From: Cannabis sativa
Taxonomy: Eukaryota; Streptophyta; Magnoliopsida; Rosales; Cannabaceae
Direction: 5' to 3'
DNA: 64,000 nucleotides
Assembly: GCF_029168945.1 (NCBI RefSeq)
Contig: NC_083603.1
Span: 36,739,396-36,803,395, forward strand
Part shown: positions 8,808 to 19,266 of the stretch, one piece after another
Position numbering within the stretch: the stretch's first letter is position 1
How the letters are laid out: each line of letters opens with the position of its first letter
Notes under the pieces: generated by a model
What the model was told of the DNA's origin: nothing
The model's database searches: none
Seen by the model: only the letters and a program-made list of their open reading frames with translations
Made by a program: the position numbers and the translations under genes

Positions 8808-11800
8808 ATGTCTGCTTCTGGCTCAAAATCTTCGAAGAAGAAAGGGAAAGGTATGGCCACGCTGGAAGAGGTTTCTCTGGGACCCGTTGCCCAGGAGGGG
8901 TATAAATCCCGTGCAACTGGTTGGGAAGCGGCCGAGCTTTGATCAACCCTGACTTGTCCTCACCACCTGGAGAACATTATTAATGTGGCTGGGATCAAAC
9001 CCTCCACCTCAGGGACCTTTCACCGGCCTCCTCGTGACTCGGAGACGCCTAATCATAACTATGACGGCTTCGGGGCTTGGAGTCAGACCCATTTGATGAC
9101 CGGTGCCATGCTCCCGCTCCAAGATTACTTTGTTAATTTTCTTGTATTTGTCGGCCTTGCGCCATACCAACTTATTCCTCAAGCTTACCGCCTGCTCTCA
9201 GGCTTATTTATTTTTTACACCGCCCGTGGCTGGGGGTCTCCCAGCCCGGCGGAAATTTTATATTTTTATGAACTTGTATCCGTCCCCAAGAAAGGGGACA
9301 AACTTAAGGATGGTTTTTATGGGTTCCGGATCCACCCTGCTAACGAGGGGGTGGTTCCGTATAATAGGCAGACTCACGTTAAGGAGTACCGCCACCGCTT
9401 TTTCTTTTCTTCCGGGTTCAGGGCCGCGGACCACCCGGAGCTTCTCACGGAGTGGGTGCGGATCCCACCTTACCAGCGGACGCTTCCCACTCAGGCTTTC
9501 CTTCGTAGGGCCCAAGCCTTCGCCTCCTATGACCATGCCGATCTTGACGTCGGGGGCCTGGTTACCACGGAGAATTGCAGAAAGGCCAAACTTATCCTTT
9601 CTCATCAATCCGTGGATGACTCCAACCTCTCACGGGTCATTTGCCCCAATGTGAGGGCGTCGGTTGCGGAGAAGGCCTTCCGGGACGAACTCATTGCCAC
9701 GGCAGAGAAGAAGTACCAAGATTATATCTACCGGAAGGCCCAGGAGAAAGCGTACTCTAAGGCCCAGGCTGCCTCGGGGAGAGGACTTCGCGTGGGGAGT
9801 CCGGTGGAGCGAAGGAGCCAAGCCATTGCTGGGAAGTCCGAAGCTAAATTTTTTGACAAGATACTTCAAGAAGAGATTGGGGATCGTTCTGCCAGGCGGC
9901 CCCTTCGTATTGAAGATTCTTCCGAGAAGCAAACTTCCCGGCCACAGCCTTCGGCCCCCGAACCAAACTCGGGTGCTCCCGGTGCTAGCACCTCCGGTGC
10001 CGGCGGTAAGTCTCCCTTGATAATTCGCTATGTTCCTTCCGTTGATGAATACACCAGTCATAGGCCCGTAGGGTTCGACGAGCGTCTTCGTAGATTTAAG
10101 ATGCCGTTGACCCGGTGGGGGGATCATTTGAAGGAATTTTACTTTTCGAACTTAGGAGATTACCTAGGTCGGTCCCGGATGGGCTCCGGCCCTCCGGAAC
10201 CTATTCCCTTAGGTCCATCAGCTTACATAACGTCCAGCTGGTTTCAGCCCTCGGACAGTTATCTCGGAGATGACGCCGCCAGCATTAAAGTACAGGACTT
10301 TGCTAGGGCCGAATTAGGAAGTTCGGGTAGGAGTAGCTTATTTGTTGTATCTTGTATAAGCGGTTCCTTGCGGACTTCTAACACTTGCTTATTTTTTTGA
10401 AACAGATATCTCCATGGATGCCATCCTGGAACAGCTTGCCGGGGTTCATACTCCCGTGGCTCCTCCGGCCTTCACCTCTTCTCCCCCAGCCCCTTCCTTG
10501 AAGGTTTCTTCCAGCGCTCCCCCGACACTATTGACTTAGTGGATGACGAGGAGGTGCTTCCGGGAGAAGGCCAAGGGAAAGGGTGGGACTTCTCGGAGGA
10601 AGCCGTTGAGGGTGCAGGAGAGCCTCAAGCCCTTCCGGAGGTAGCAGAGGAGGACGAGGAGGAGCCTGAAGTGGCTCTGATTCACAAGCGTAAGGGCAAG
10701 ATGGTTGCCCAGGATGAGCCGAAGAGGCCTCGGAGAGCCGACACTCCTGCCCATGGCCTAGACGGCGGGGTCTCCCCGATGGAGGAAAATCCTGCTCCTC
10801 CCCACATCGAGCTTACCCTGATTCCGAGGGACGAGGTGAGGCAGGAGCTTCGCATAGCCAAACACAACTATGCTATGGATGAGTACTCTCGGGGGCATGC
10901 CGAAGTGGAGGCCCTTAGGAGGATTCTACGAGCTGAGGTTGAGGCGAGCATCAACCACCCGGAATACCCGGATCCGTGGGACCCTAATCTGGACCTCTTA
11001 ACGGACTGGTTCCGTCGCTTCCTAGGGCCTACCTTGGCTCCCTTTGCCGCGGAGATGACCGGCGAGTTCGCTTCTCAGCTCACACGTTGCGCGCCCAAGC
11101 GGTTTGCCACTTGCGCTTCTCTGAACTCCATCTTCCAGGTCCAGGACCTCAGCCATTCTCTCACGGTGGTAAGTACTTTGCAATTTTTGCGTTTCCTTTT
11201 GTTGTTTGTATTTTGTTTTCTTCCTTTGAGAAATTTTTCCTTATACTTCGTTATGGTTCAGCTTGCTGCTGAGGCTGGCCGCCTCTCCAAGAACATCATA
11301 AACCATGGCTTCACTCTGTCCGATTTTGGGGACATGAATGACGTCAGGAAGGTCCTCCAGGACCTCACAGCGGAGAGGCTGATCTACCAGGAGGCTGCCG
11401 AGCGCCATGAGGCAGCGGCCAAGGCCAAGGAAGAGGAGGCCAAACGGAGGGAGGCTCAGGCGGAGGCCATGATCCGGGATGAGGCTCAGCGGAGAGACAG
11501 GATGGAGGCCCAGCACCAGGAGGAACTAAGGGCTCAAACCGAGGCTGCTGAGAAGGCCAGGCGAGATCTCCGGGAGGCCAGGGAGGCTTTGGATGAAATG
11601 GTCGCCATCTCTAGAGGAGACTCACCAGTCGGACATTGAATCCAAGGCCGCTCTAGCTGCGGAGTTGAAGGAGCTTAGGGATTTCAAAGAACAGTCCACC
11701 AGGAAGGCTAAGAGAGCCGAGCTCCTTTCTCCTGTTTCCTGCGCCCGGTGCCCGAAGCGCTTTGATGATGGTGTCTATATGGCTTGGGCCACCAATGATC

Positions 11801-11928
11801 AGGGTATCAAGCTTACTTTTTATCCCAAACCCGAGGAGATGATTGCCAGATTTCGGGAAAAGAAGAAGAAGCTTGATGCTGCGCTTGAGGCACGGATTGG
11901 ACCTCGTCTTCCCCCGCGGGCTGACTGA
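8808..11928 (+). pseudogene. Opposite-strand accessory gene of the Tat element ('putative gypsy-type transposon' family plus coiled coil)
   Basis: Plus-strand gene inside a minus-strand element. Probable structure: leader intron 8350-8799 (GTAAGT..TCTCAG), ATG 8808, exon to 10326, intron 10327-10405 (GTAGGA..ACAG), exon to 11168, intron 11169-11261 (GTAAGT..TTCAG), last exon to TGA 11926-11928. The second splice restores the frame to MDAILEQLAG. The first domain (WSQTHLMTGAMLPLQDYFVN, then VFVGLAPYQLIPQAY) matches the plant family called putative gypsy-type transposon protein, known from extra ORFs of such elements; its function is unknown. The tail is acidic, then an Ala/Glu/Arg-rich coiled coil (about 11370-11590). 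Breaks: TGA 8940-8942 (CGA to TGA likely), frameshifts near 10530 and 11605. Exon phases agree, which supports the gene model. Confidence 0.75.
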
Positions 11929-12401
11929 GCTGCCGTATTATTGACCCAGATTCTACCCGTTTCTTTTATAACTCTTTTTTTTTCGTTTGTACATATTTGC
12001 TGCTACCTTAGAACAATTTACATATAGGCGGCAGCTTTCATTTGAAGGGGAGACAATTATATTTTAAGGCCTGTCCCCGGGCCATTTATATGTATATGAC
12101 CTGCCCTTTGGGCCAGGATATTTTTTTATGCGATCTTTATTCGTCACACTTATATATTTTAACCTGTCCTTTGGCTCAGGGTTTTTATACTTATGCTTTT
12201 TATTTTTGTGCATACTTTTTGACCTGCCCTTTGGGTCAGGATATTTTACTTAGTTTGTTTTTGTTTGTCCGTGCGGTATACCCTAGTACCCCCCTGAGTG
12301 GCATAGAAACTTTGTTTTTAAGGCACTCGGTTTTATTTAATATAGAGGAGGTATACATTTGGACGGTACAAACCCTTTGAACAAAATCTAAGTTTGATTC
12401 G
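11929..12401. repeat. Convergent spacer with four hairpin repeats
   Basis: Lies between the stop of the plus-strand accessory gene and the stop of minus-strand pol. It holds four related blocks starting at 12070, 12100, 12163 and 12223. The clearest is CCTGCCCTTTGGGCCAGG, an imperfect palindrome that can fold with CCTG/CAGG and CCC/GGG pairs around TTT. The last two spacings are about 60 bases with T-rich filler. The 112-residue frame across it is low-complexity and not supported. It could act as a two-sided transcription end; that is inference. Confidence 0.7.
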
Positions 12402-15400
12402 CTACTGGTAATATTTTCTGAGGTGATCGGCGTTCCAGGCTCTTGGGACGGTGGTTCCGTCCATTCTTTTTAGTTTGTAAGTGCCGGAACCGATTTCGTC
12501 CTCGATCTCATATGGTCCTTCCCAATTTGGTCCAAGTACCCCCACTCCGGGTTCTTGGGTGGCTGGAAAAACCCTTCTTAGGACCATATCCCCAATAGCA
12601 AATTTTCTGTTTTTAACCTTGGAGTTAAAATACTTGGTCACCTTCTTTTGATAAGCAGCCATCCGTATTTGAGACTCATCCCGGATTTCTTCGACTTGAT
12701 CCAAAGCCTCTTGGAGCAGTGCCTGATTGGTGGCCGGATCATAAGTCGTCCTCCTGTGGGATGGGAATAATGTTTCCACCGGGACCATTGCTTCACAACC
12801 GTACGCCATTGAGAACGGCGAGTGACCGGTTGTGGTTCTGGGGGTCGTCCGGTAGGCCCACAATACCCTTGGCAATTCTTCAGGCCAGTTATTTTTACAG
12901 GCCAGTAGCTTCTTTTTCAAGGTGACCTTTAGGATTTTATTGACTGCTTCCGCCTGGCCGTTTGTTTGAGGCCGGGCTACCGCGGAGAAGCTTTTTACTA
13001 CTTCGTGTCGGTTGCAAAAGTCAGTAAATTCCTCGCAATCAAATTGCTTTCCATTGTCTGAGACTATTTTGTGAGGCAAGCCGTATCGACACACTATGTT
13101 TTTGATAACAAAGTCCAATGCCTTCTTAGCAGTTATTGTCTTCATAGGCTCAGCCTCTGTCCACTTGGTGAAGTAGTCCACTGCCACTATTGCATACTTT
13201 ACCCCTCCTTTTCCCGTAGGTAGAGACCCAATGAGATCTATTCCCCAGACCGCGAAGGGCCAGGGGCTGGTCATCAAAGTGATCTCATTTGGAGGGGCTC
13301 TCGGTATGTTTCGCGTACCTTTGGCACGAGTCACACTTTTGGACATAGTCTATACAATCTTTTTTCATTGTTGGCCAGAAGTACCCTTGCCTCAATATTT
13401 TCTTTGAGAGGCTGGGTCCTCCCGTATGATCTCCACAGAACCCTTCATGGACCTCCAGCATGATTTGTCTAGCTTCATGGTCCGATACACACCTTAAATA
13501 AGGCATGCTGAGTCCTCTCCGGTAGAGAATGTGGTCCATCATTACATAACGATGAGCTTGATACTGAATCTTTCGAGACAGTGCCCTCTCTTGGGGCAAC
13601 TCACCTGTGGTTATGTACTTTATGATGGGGACCATCCAGCTGGGTTCATGCCCAACCGTTTGTGTGGTCTCTTTTATTTTGATGTTTGGCTCTGCCAAGC
13701 GTTCCACTGGTACTACCCCCAGTTCTTCGATTTCACTGTCCGAGGCTAACTTAGCCAGACAGTCCGCATGAGCATTCTTCTCTCGGGGGATTCTTTCTAC
13801 TTTGTAGTCCGTGAACTCGTGGAGCAGTTCTCGGACTATTGCTACGTACGCGGCCATCCGTTCGCCGCGAGTTTGGTATTCTCCGGAAACTTGGTTTACG
13901 ACCAGCTCAGAATCACTGTAGACTTCCACTCTCTTGGCTCCTACAGCTTTAGCCAATTTTAGCCCTGCTATCAGGGCCTCATATTCGGCTTCATTATTCG
14001 AAGCTGTGAAGTTGAATCGGAGTGCCGCCTGGAGCCGCAATCCAGTAGGTGATATCATAGCCACTCCGGCTCCTGAACCGTTCTCATTAGAAGCTCCGTC
14101 CACAAATACTCTCCAAGTGGGGATTGGTGGGTCCGGTGTACTGGCTGTTGCCTCGGCTTCATTGCATTCGGTGATGAAGTCTGCCAAGGCTTGGCCTTTT
14201 ATGGAAATCCGGGGCACGTAATGTAAGTCGAACTGACTCAGCTCCATCGCCCACTTGAGGAGTCTTCCGGATGCTTCAGGCTTCTGGAGAACTTACCGGA
14301 GCGGATGATTGGTCAAGATTTTGATCGGATGGGCTTGGAAGTATGGTCTCAACTTCCTTGATGCCATCAGGAGGCAGAATACTAATTTTTCAATGACCGG
14401 GTACCTTGTCTCGGCCCCTACCATGCGCTTACTCACATAGTACACGGGGTGCTGAATTTTTTCTTCCTCCCGGACCAGTGCAGCGCTGACCGCATGCTCG
14501 GAGACGGCCAAGTAAAGGAACAGGTCTTCTCCAAGGACGGGTTTTGATAGGATAGGAGGTTTGGCCATGTGGTCTTTTAACCTTTTGAATGCCTCCTCGC
14601 ATTCATCCGACCATTCGAACTTTTGGCATTTCTTCAGTATGTTGAAGAAGGGTATGCACTTGTCCGTGGATCGTGAGATAAAGCGGCTCAGTGCGGCTAC
14701 CTTTCCGGTCAAGCTCTGCACGTCCTTATGTTTCTTGGGGGATGTCATGTCCAGGAGAGCTTGGATTTTCTCCGGGTTCGCTTCGATCCCCCTTTGACTG
14801 ACTATGAAGCCCAGGAATTTTCCCGACTTGACCCCGAAGGTACATTTTTTTGATTGAGCTTCATGCCGTATCTCCGGACGACTTCGAAACATTCTTCTAA
14901 GTCGCTTGCATGGCTGTTGCATGCTTTGGATTTGACGAGCATGTCGTCTACATATACCTCCATGTTTCGTCCTAGGAGGCTTTTAAACATCCGGTTAACC
15001 ATTCTTTGATAGGTTGCTCCGGCGTTTTTCAGTCCGAAAGGCATGACTAGGTAACAGTATACCCCCTTATCGGTCCTGAAGCTAGTGCACTCCTGGTCTG
15101 CCGTATGCATTTTTATTTGGTTGTACCCAGCATAGGCATCCATGAAAGACAGCAGCTTAAATCCGGACGTGGCGTCTACCATCTGGTCGATCCTGGGCAG
15201 TGGAAAGCAGTCCTTTGGGCAGGCTTTGTTTAGATCTGTGAAATCTATACAAACCCGCCAAGTCCCGTTCGGCTTGGGCACCAGGACTGGATTGGCCAGC
15301 CATTCCGGATAATACACGTCGCGGATCATGCCATTGGACAAGAGTTTGTCCACCTCTTTCTCTAAAGCCTCGGCTTTCACCGAGTCGAGCGGGCGTCTCT

Positions 15401-16382
15401 TTTGCTGTATAGGGGGCATGTCCGGGTTGACATTGAGTACATGGGTGATGACATGAGGGCTGATGCCGGTCATGTCTTCTTGGCGCCATGCAAAGATGTC
15501 GATGGCGCCCTTCAGTGTTTTTATTATTTTATCTTTTTCCTCCGGATCCAGGCTCTTCCCTATCCAGAGTACTTTGGTGGAGTCGTCGTCGCACACTGGT
15601 ATTTCTTCGACGTTCTCCATTGGTTCCACGACCCTTTCGGACCCTATGCGAGGATCCAACTCATCCTCTTCAGCCTTCTCTATCTCAGGGGGCCCCCGGA
15701 CCATGAGTACTGGTAAGTGGGTGGCAACATTGTAACATTGCCTGGCCTCTCCCTGATTTCCCCTCACCGTTCCGACTCCGGCTTCCTGGGTAGGGAATTT
15801 TAGGCATAGATGTCGGATTGAAGTAATTGCACCAAAGTCGACGAGGGCCGGTCGGCCTAGGATTGCGTTGTAGGCTGTTGGATAGTCTACCACCACGAAG
15901 GTGCAATACTTAAATGTGCTCTGGGGGGTATCCGGGCATAGGGTAACTGGGAGCCTGACTTTTCCCATCGGGATTAGCGTCGTCCCGTTAAACCCTGTGA
16001 GCTGTGATCCACTAGGCGAGAGGTCCCGGTCGGTCAACCCTATCGCAGTGAAGGCTTCTTTGAAGAGCAAGTTCACGGAACTCCCATTGTCAATCAGGAC
16101 CCTAGCCACCACCTTATTTGCGATGGGGGTCTCTATGACCAGCGGGTCGTGGTGAGGAAAACGCACCGTCTTGGCGTCTTCTTCCGTGAACGTTATGGGC
16201 TGGTCCATTAGCCGAGGCCTTTGAGCCGGGAGTTGAGTAACCTCCCACACCTCACTGTGTCTTGCGGCCTCGGCATATCTTTTTCGCTCCTTGCGAGTGT
16301 TTCCTCCGATATGGGGACCTCCGGAGATCATGGATACCCGTCCATTAGGCCGGGGCGGTAGTCCGGATATCTTGGGTGTCAC
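12402..16382 (-). pseudogene. Tat element pol (PR-RT-RNase H-aRNH-INT), frameshifted
   Basis: Order on the minus strand: aspartic protease (LIDNGSSVNLLF), RT (LPRIDQMVDA; MPFGLKNAGATYQRMV; YVDD at 14943-14954), RNase H of the gypsy type, a second archaeal-type RNase H (FVDGASNENGSG, SNNEAEYEAL, YSDSELVVNQ, about 13780-14130), then integrase with HH..CC finger (HEGFCGDHTGG; CDSCQRY) and an intact D-D-E set (WGIDL, VSDNGKQF, GQAEAV). Breaks: a frame change at about 14846 inside a T7 run, an in-frame TAA at 14293-14295 and a frame change near 13325. The pol frame opens through the gag stop region in another frame. Catalytic residues are kept, so the protein was functional until recently. Confidence 0.93.
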
Positions 16383-18392
16383 TGCGGAGCAGCCGGAGGC
16401 AATACTCCTGCTGTACCCCCTGGCGTTCCCGGAGGCATACCCCCGGCCACCTGCCCCGGATTAAGGTGGGGCAACCTATTTTTGATCCACTCATAGAGGT
16501 GGCCCAAACGGATCAAATTTTCAATCTCGTCTTTGAGATTTTTACACTCATTGGTGCTATGACCAATGTCGTTGTGGTACTCGCATCTTTTACTCGGATC
16601 TCTCCGGGAGCTATCTTTGTACAACGGCTGGGGCCTCCGGTAGTGCGTACTTTGCCTAGTGGCAAAATATACACGTTCCTGAGAGTCCGTGAGCTCTGTG
16701 TACTGAGTATATTGGGGTGTGTACCCCTTCTTTTGGCGCTTCTCTCCCGTTCGGGTGCTGCCCTTGGAGGACCTTTTGCTCCTCGACCCCTGGGTAGGGC
16801 CTGTTAAGCTAGCAGTCGGGGCAGCCTGTGAAGGAGTTCGTCCATTCACCCCGGACAGGTTGCCGTAATGGGAAGATGCCGGTGGCAAAGCTTGACCCTG
16901 GCTGTATCCGGGTGTAGCGGAGAACTGTATGCCACTTACTGGTGGAGTTGCGGTCGGGACGCACCCGAGGCGACACTCGGCATGTATCCCGCTATCGCGG
17001 TGGGATAGTAGCCTCCGTAAGCCACGATCCGGGCTTCTTCGAGGTTAATATATTTTTGGACTCGCTTCTCGGAAGTCCCGAAGGCTAGCCGCCTTCTGCG
17101 CAACTCGTTCCGAAGGGAGTCCCGTGCGGATTCCTGCTTGGAGAAGCGCAAGCTGTTTTCCGTCGTCGACCTTCTTGGTCTTCGAGGCTTCCTCTCGGAA
17201 CCTCTTGATGTAATTCTTCAAGGTCTCGGTGGGCAGTTGCTTGATGTTGGTCAAGGCACTAACCTCCAAGTTGACCTTCCCGGCGCCGACAAATTGTCTC
17301 CGGAAGTTGGTTTGGAGTTTGTTCCGGCAACCCACCGATCCCGGTTCCAATTTTTGAACCATTCCTCTGCTGATCCGCTCAGAGTGAGGGGGAAGCACAA
17401 GCATTTGGCGTCATTGCTGACCCGCATGACTGTCATGACACGGTTGAACCGTGACAAGTGATCACTGGGGTCGGAGTTCCCAGTATATGTCGCCATTTCG
17501 GGCATCTTGAAATTTTTAGGGAGCTCCGCCTCCAGGATATGTTTGGCACAAGGCTCCCGATCCTCACTGTCCGAGTCGGAGTCGTCTCCCTTCTGCCTCC
17601 GGGAGACTCGAGCAATATCTTTTCGAAGTATGGAAAGTTCCGCCATAATCCCTTCGTTTACAGCACCCGAGGAGACCACGGGCCTGTATCTTTTTTGGTC
17701 AAGGTGATCCTGGAGGTCACCTTGATTCCCATTGATTTGATTTCTCAGATCAATGGGAGGGCATCTCTGTCCTCTTCTTCCTCTACCCCCTGGTTCCTGG
17801 TGCACGGAAACGCTTTTCCGGTCCCCTCGATCCTGAGGGCCAAGACTCCCTCTTTGGGGCTTGCCCCTCTGCGGACCTTTCCCTTTAGGGAAATCTGAGC
17901 GGACCCTTCGCGGATCCTGCACCTTTTTCTTTCGCCCAGGGGTAGAAGTAGGGTTTTTTGTTTGGCTTTCCTCAGCAGGGTGCCTTATAGGGCTAGGTTC
18001 CCTAGGTCTTTGCTGCTGGGAGTTAGGCGAAGACGTCGCTGGCTCCCCGTCGAGCCCAGCTGCCATCGCCTTGGGATGCACGTGAATACCGAGTTTGCCT
18101 CCATGGCTTTCTGCATGGCTAGCATCACTTCCTGCATTTTTTGATTTTGCACTTTCTGAGCTTCGATCTCAGTTTCATGATCGATAGCTTTTTGTCTAAG
18201 GAGCACCAACTCTGAGTAGCTTCCTCCGTCATAGGCATACTCGTCGAGGTGTTCCTCGTAGTTCTTGTCGGGAACTATCTCTTCTTCTTCTTCCTCGGAC
18301 TCCTCTGCTGCCCTTGAGGCTACATCTTCCTCATTGGGATCTTGAGCGTCTTCTAGAGGGCGAGGATGACGTGTAGCTCTTGTCTCCACCAT
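16379..18392 (-). pseudogene. Tat element gag, frameshifted
   Basis: Starts at ATG 18392 (MVETRATRHP) with an acidic N-terminal region (EESEEEEEE) and a coiled-coil-like segment, then a Pro/Arg-rich stretch. The retrotransposon gag domain is at about 17130-17480 (NDAKCLCFPLTLSGSAEEWF; QLPTETLKNYIKRFREEA). A zinc-knuckle-like CEYHNDIGHSTNEC lies near 16530-16575 before a Gly/Pro-rich tail ending TGA 16379-16381. The frame changes near 18085, 17350, 17125 and 16960. The 17350 change coincides with a T5 run (17351-17355) where one more base would keep the domain in frame. Gag would package the genomic RNA; this copy encodes only pieces. Confidence 0.85.
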
Positions 18393-18434
18393 TGTTGTGA
18401 AGTCAAATGCTTGTTATGTAGCAGCTTTCCTCAG

Positions 18435-18452
18435 CTCTCAATGAAAGCACCA
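18435..18452 (-). promoter_or_regulatory. Tat element primer-binding site
   Basis: Three bases inside the 5' LTR the minus strand reads TGGTGCTTTCATTGAGAG. It begins TGG as a tRNA 3'-CCA complement should. I do not recognise the primer tRNA; it is not the usual initiator Met site. Confidence 0.6.
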
Positions 18453-18455
18453 AAA

Positions 18456-19236
18456 TGTTGACCGAGGTTTTCGGCAACTATTAAAATATGATTATAATGA
18501 AGAGCTGTAAGAAAGTGAGATGAAGATTTTTTACGTGGTTGGGGCGTTAATGAGCCTTAGTCCACGAGCCTCTGTTATTAATGGATGTATTTAATACAGA
18601 TTCTACACTTGAGAGAATGTCTTTCTCTTAAATACAGAGAATGTTCTTGGTGAGTATTTTCTCTTCTTGCTCTTTTGCAAACCAAGATTCTCGACCCCAT
18701 TAAATGAGCTTTGAGGGGGTATTTATAGTGTTTTGGTGGGGTAATCCCTAGAATTGTTCTTACACATGTATCTGTAAGTATCCATAAAGTTGGGCATTTC
18801 CAATGAATATACCATGGGTGATGCATGGTCAAATCCCTAGGTGCTGTAGGGCTTTTATGAAGAATGTCCTTTTTGCCTTGTGATTGACGTGACTCTTCGC
18901 AGAGTAGCCGTCGCTAGACTTAAATGATCATTACTGTAGCGCTGCTGTTTGGGGGTTGTGCCGTCAGACTTTATTGCGTGTTACAGTCCCAACACGCTTC
19001 CTCCCATGCAGCATTAAATGCGACTTGATTGCTCGGGAGAGACCTGACATATCCCGGAGAGCCTTCACGCTATACTAGCTTCCTGGAGTACCTTGTACTC
19101 CGGGTGCCTCCTCCGGGAGCCATGCTAACAGCGCTTCCTTGTGGCGCACAAAGACTTAGCAAATGTTTACCAGTTATCTGATCCACGTGTCCCCTCTCGA
19201 CTGGTCCACGTATTTTGGGCGAATTCTGGAGCAACA
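18456..19236 (-). repeat. Tat element 5' LTR
   Basis: 781 bp. A minus-strand TATAAATA (18720-18727) is a candidate core promoter for the genomic RNA, and the same string occurs in the other LTR (7197-7204). Differences from the 3' LTR: one A/G near 18716 and two adjacent bases near 18933. Confidence 0.93.
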
Positions 19237-19266
19237 GTATCAGACGGCATATTGCCCAACGCTTCC

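Larger units (their letters stand above)
6933..19236 (-). mobile_element. Tat-lineage Ty3/gypsy element nested in copia element 1
   Basis: LTRs of 781 bp (TGTTG..CAACA) with about three mismatches by eye, and a perfect 5-base duplication GTATC (6928-6932 and 19237-19241). Gag and pol lie on the minus strand, so the right LTR is the 5' one. Pol has protease, RT, RNase H, a second archaeal-type RNase H, then integrase; the dual RNase H marks the Tat branch. About 4.7 kb separates the integrase stop from the 3' LTR and holds an extra gene on the opposite strand, which is also a recurrent feature of Tat-type elements. Gag-pol has at least six frameshifts and one stop despite nearly identical LTRs. 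Confidence 0.95.

Noticed and set aside
8530..8952. Short ORFs 8530-8712 and 8746-8952 as genes
   Set aside because: They lie in the probable leader intron or in the wrong frame of the accessory gene, which has its ATG at 8808.
8985..10400. 471-residue ORF as an independent host gene
   Set aside because: It sits inside an element bounded by LTRs and GTATC duplications, continues the frame from ATG 8808 across one TGA, and its last 25 residues are intron read-through.
12042..12380. 112-residue plus-strand ORF over the hairpin spacer
   Set aside because: Its Cys/Leu-rich repeats are a translation of the nucleotide repeat; no start context or homology is evident.
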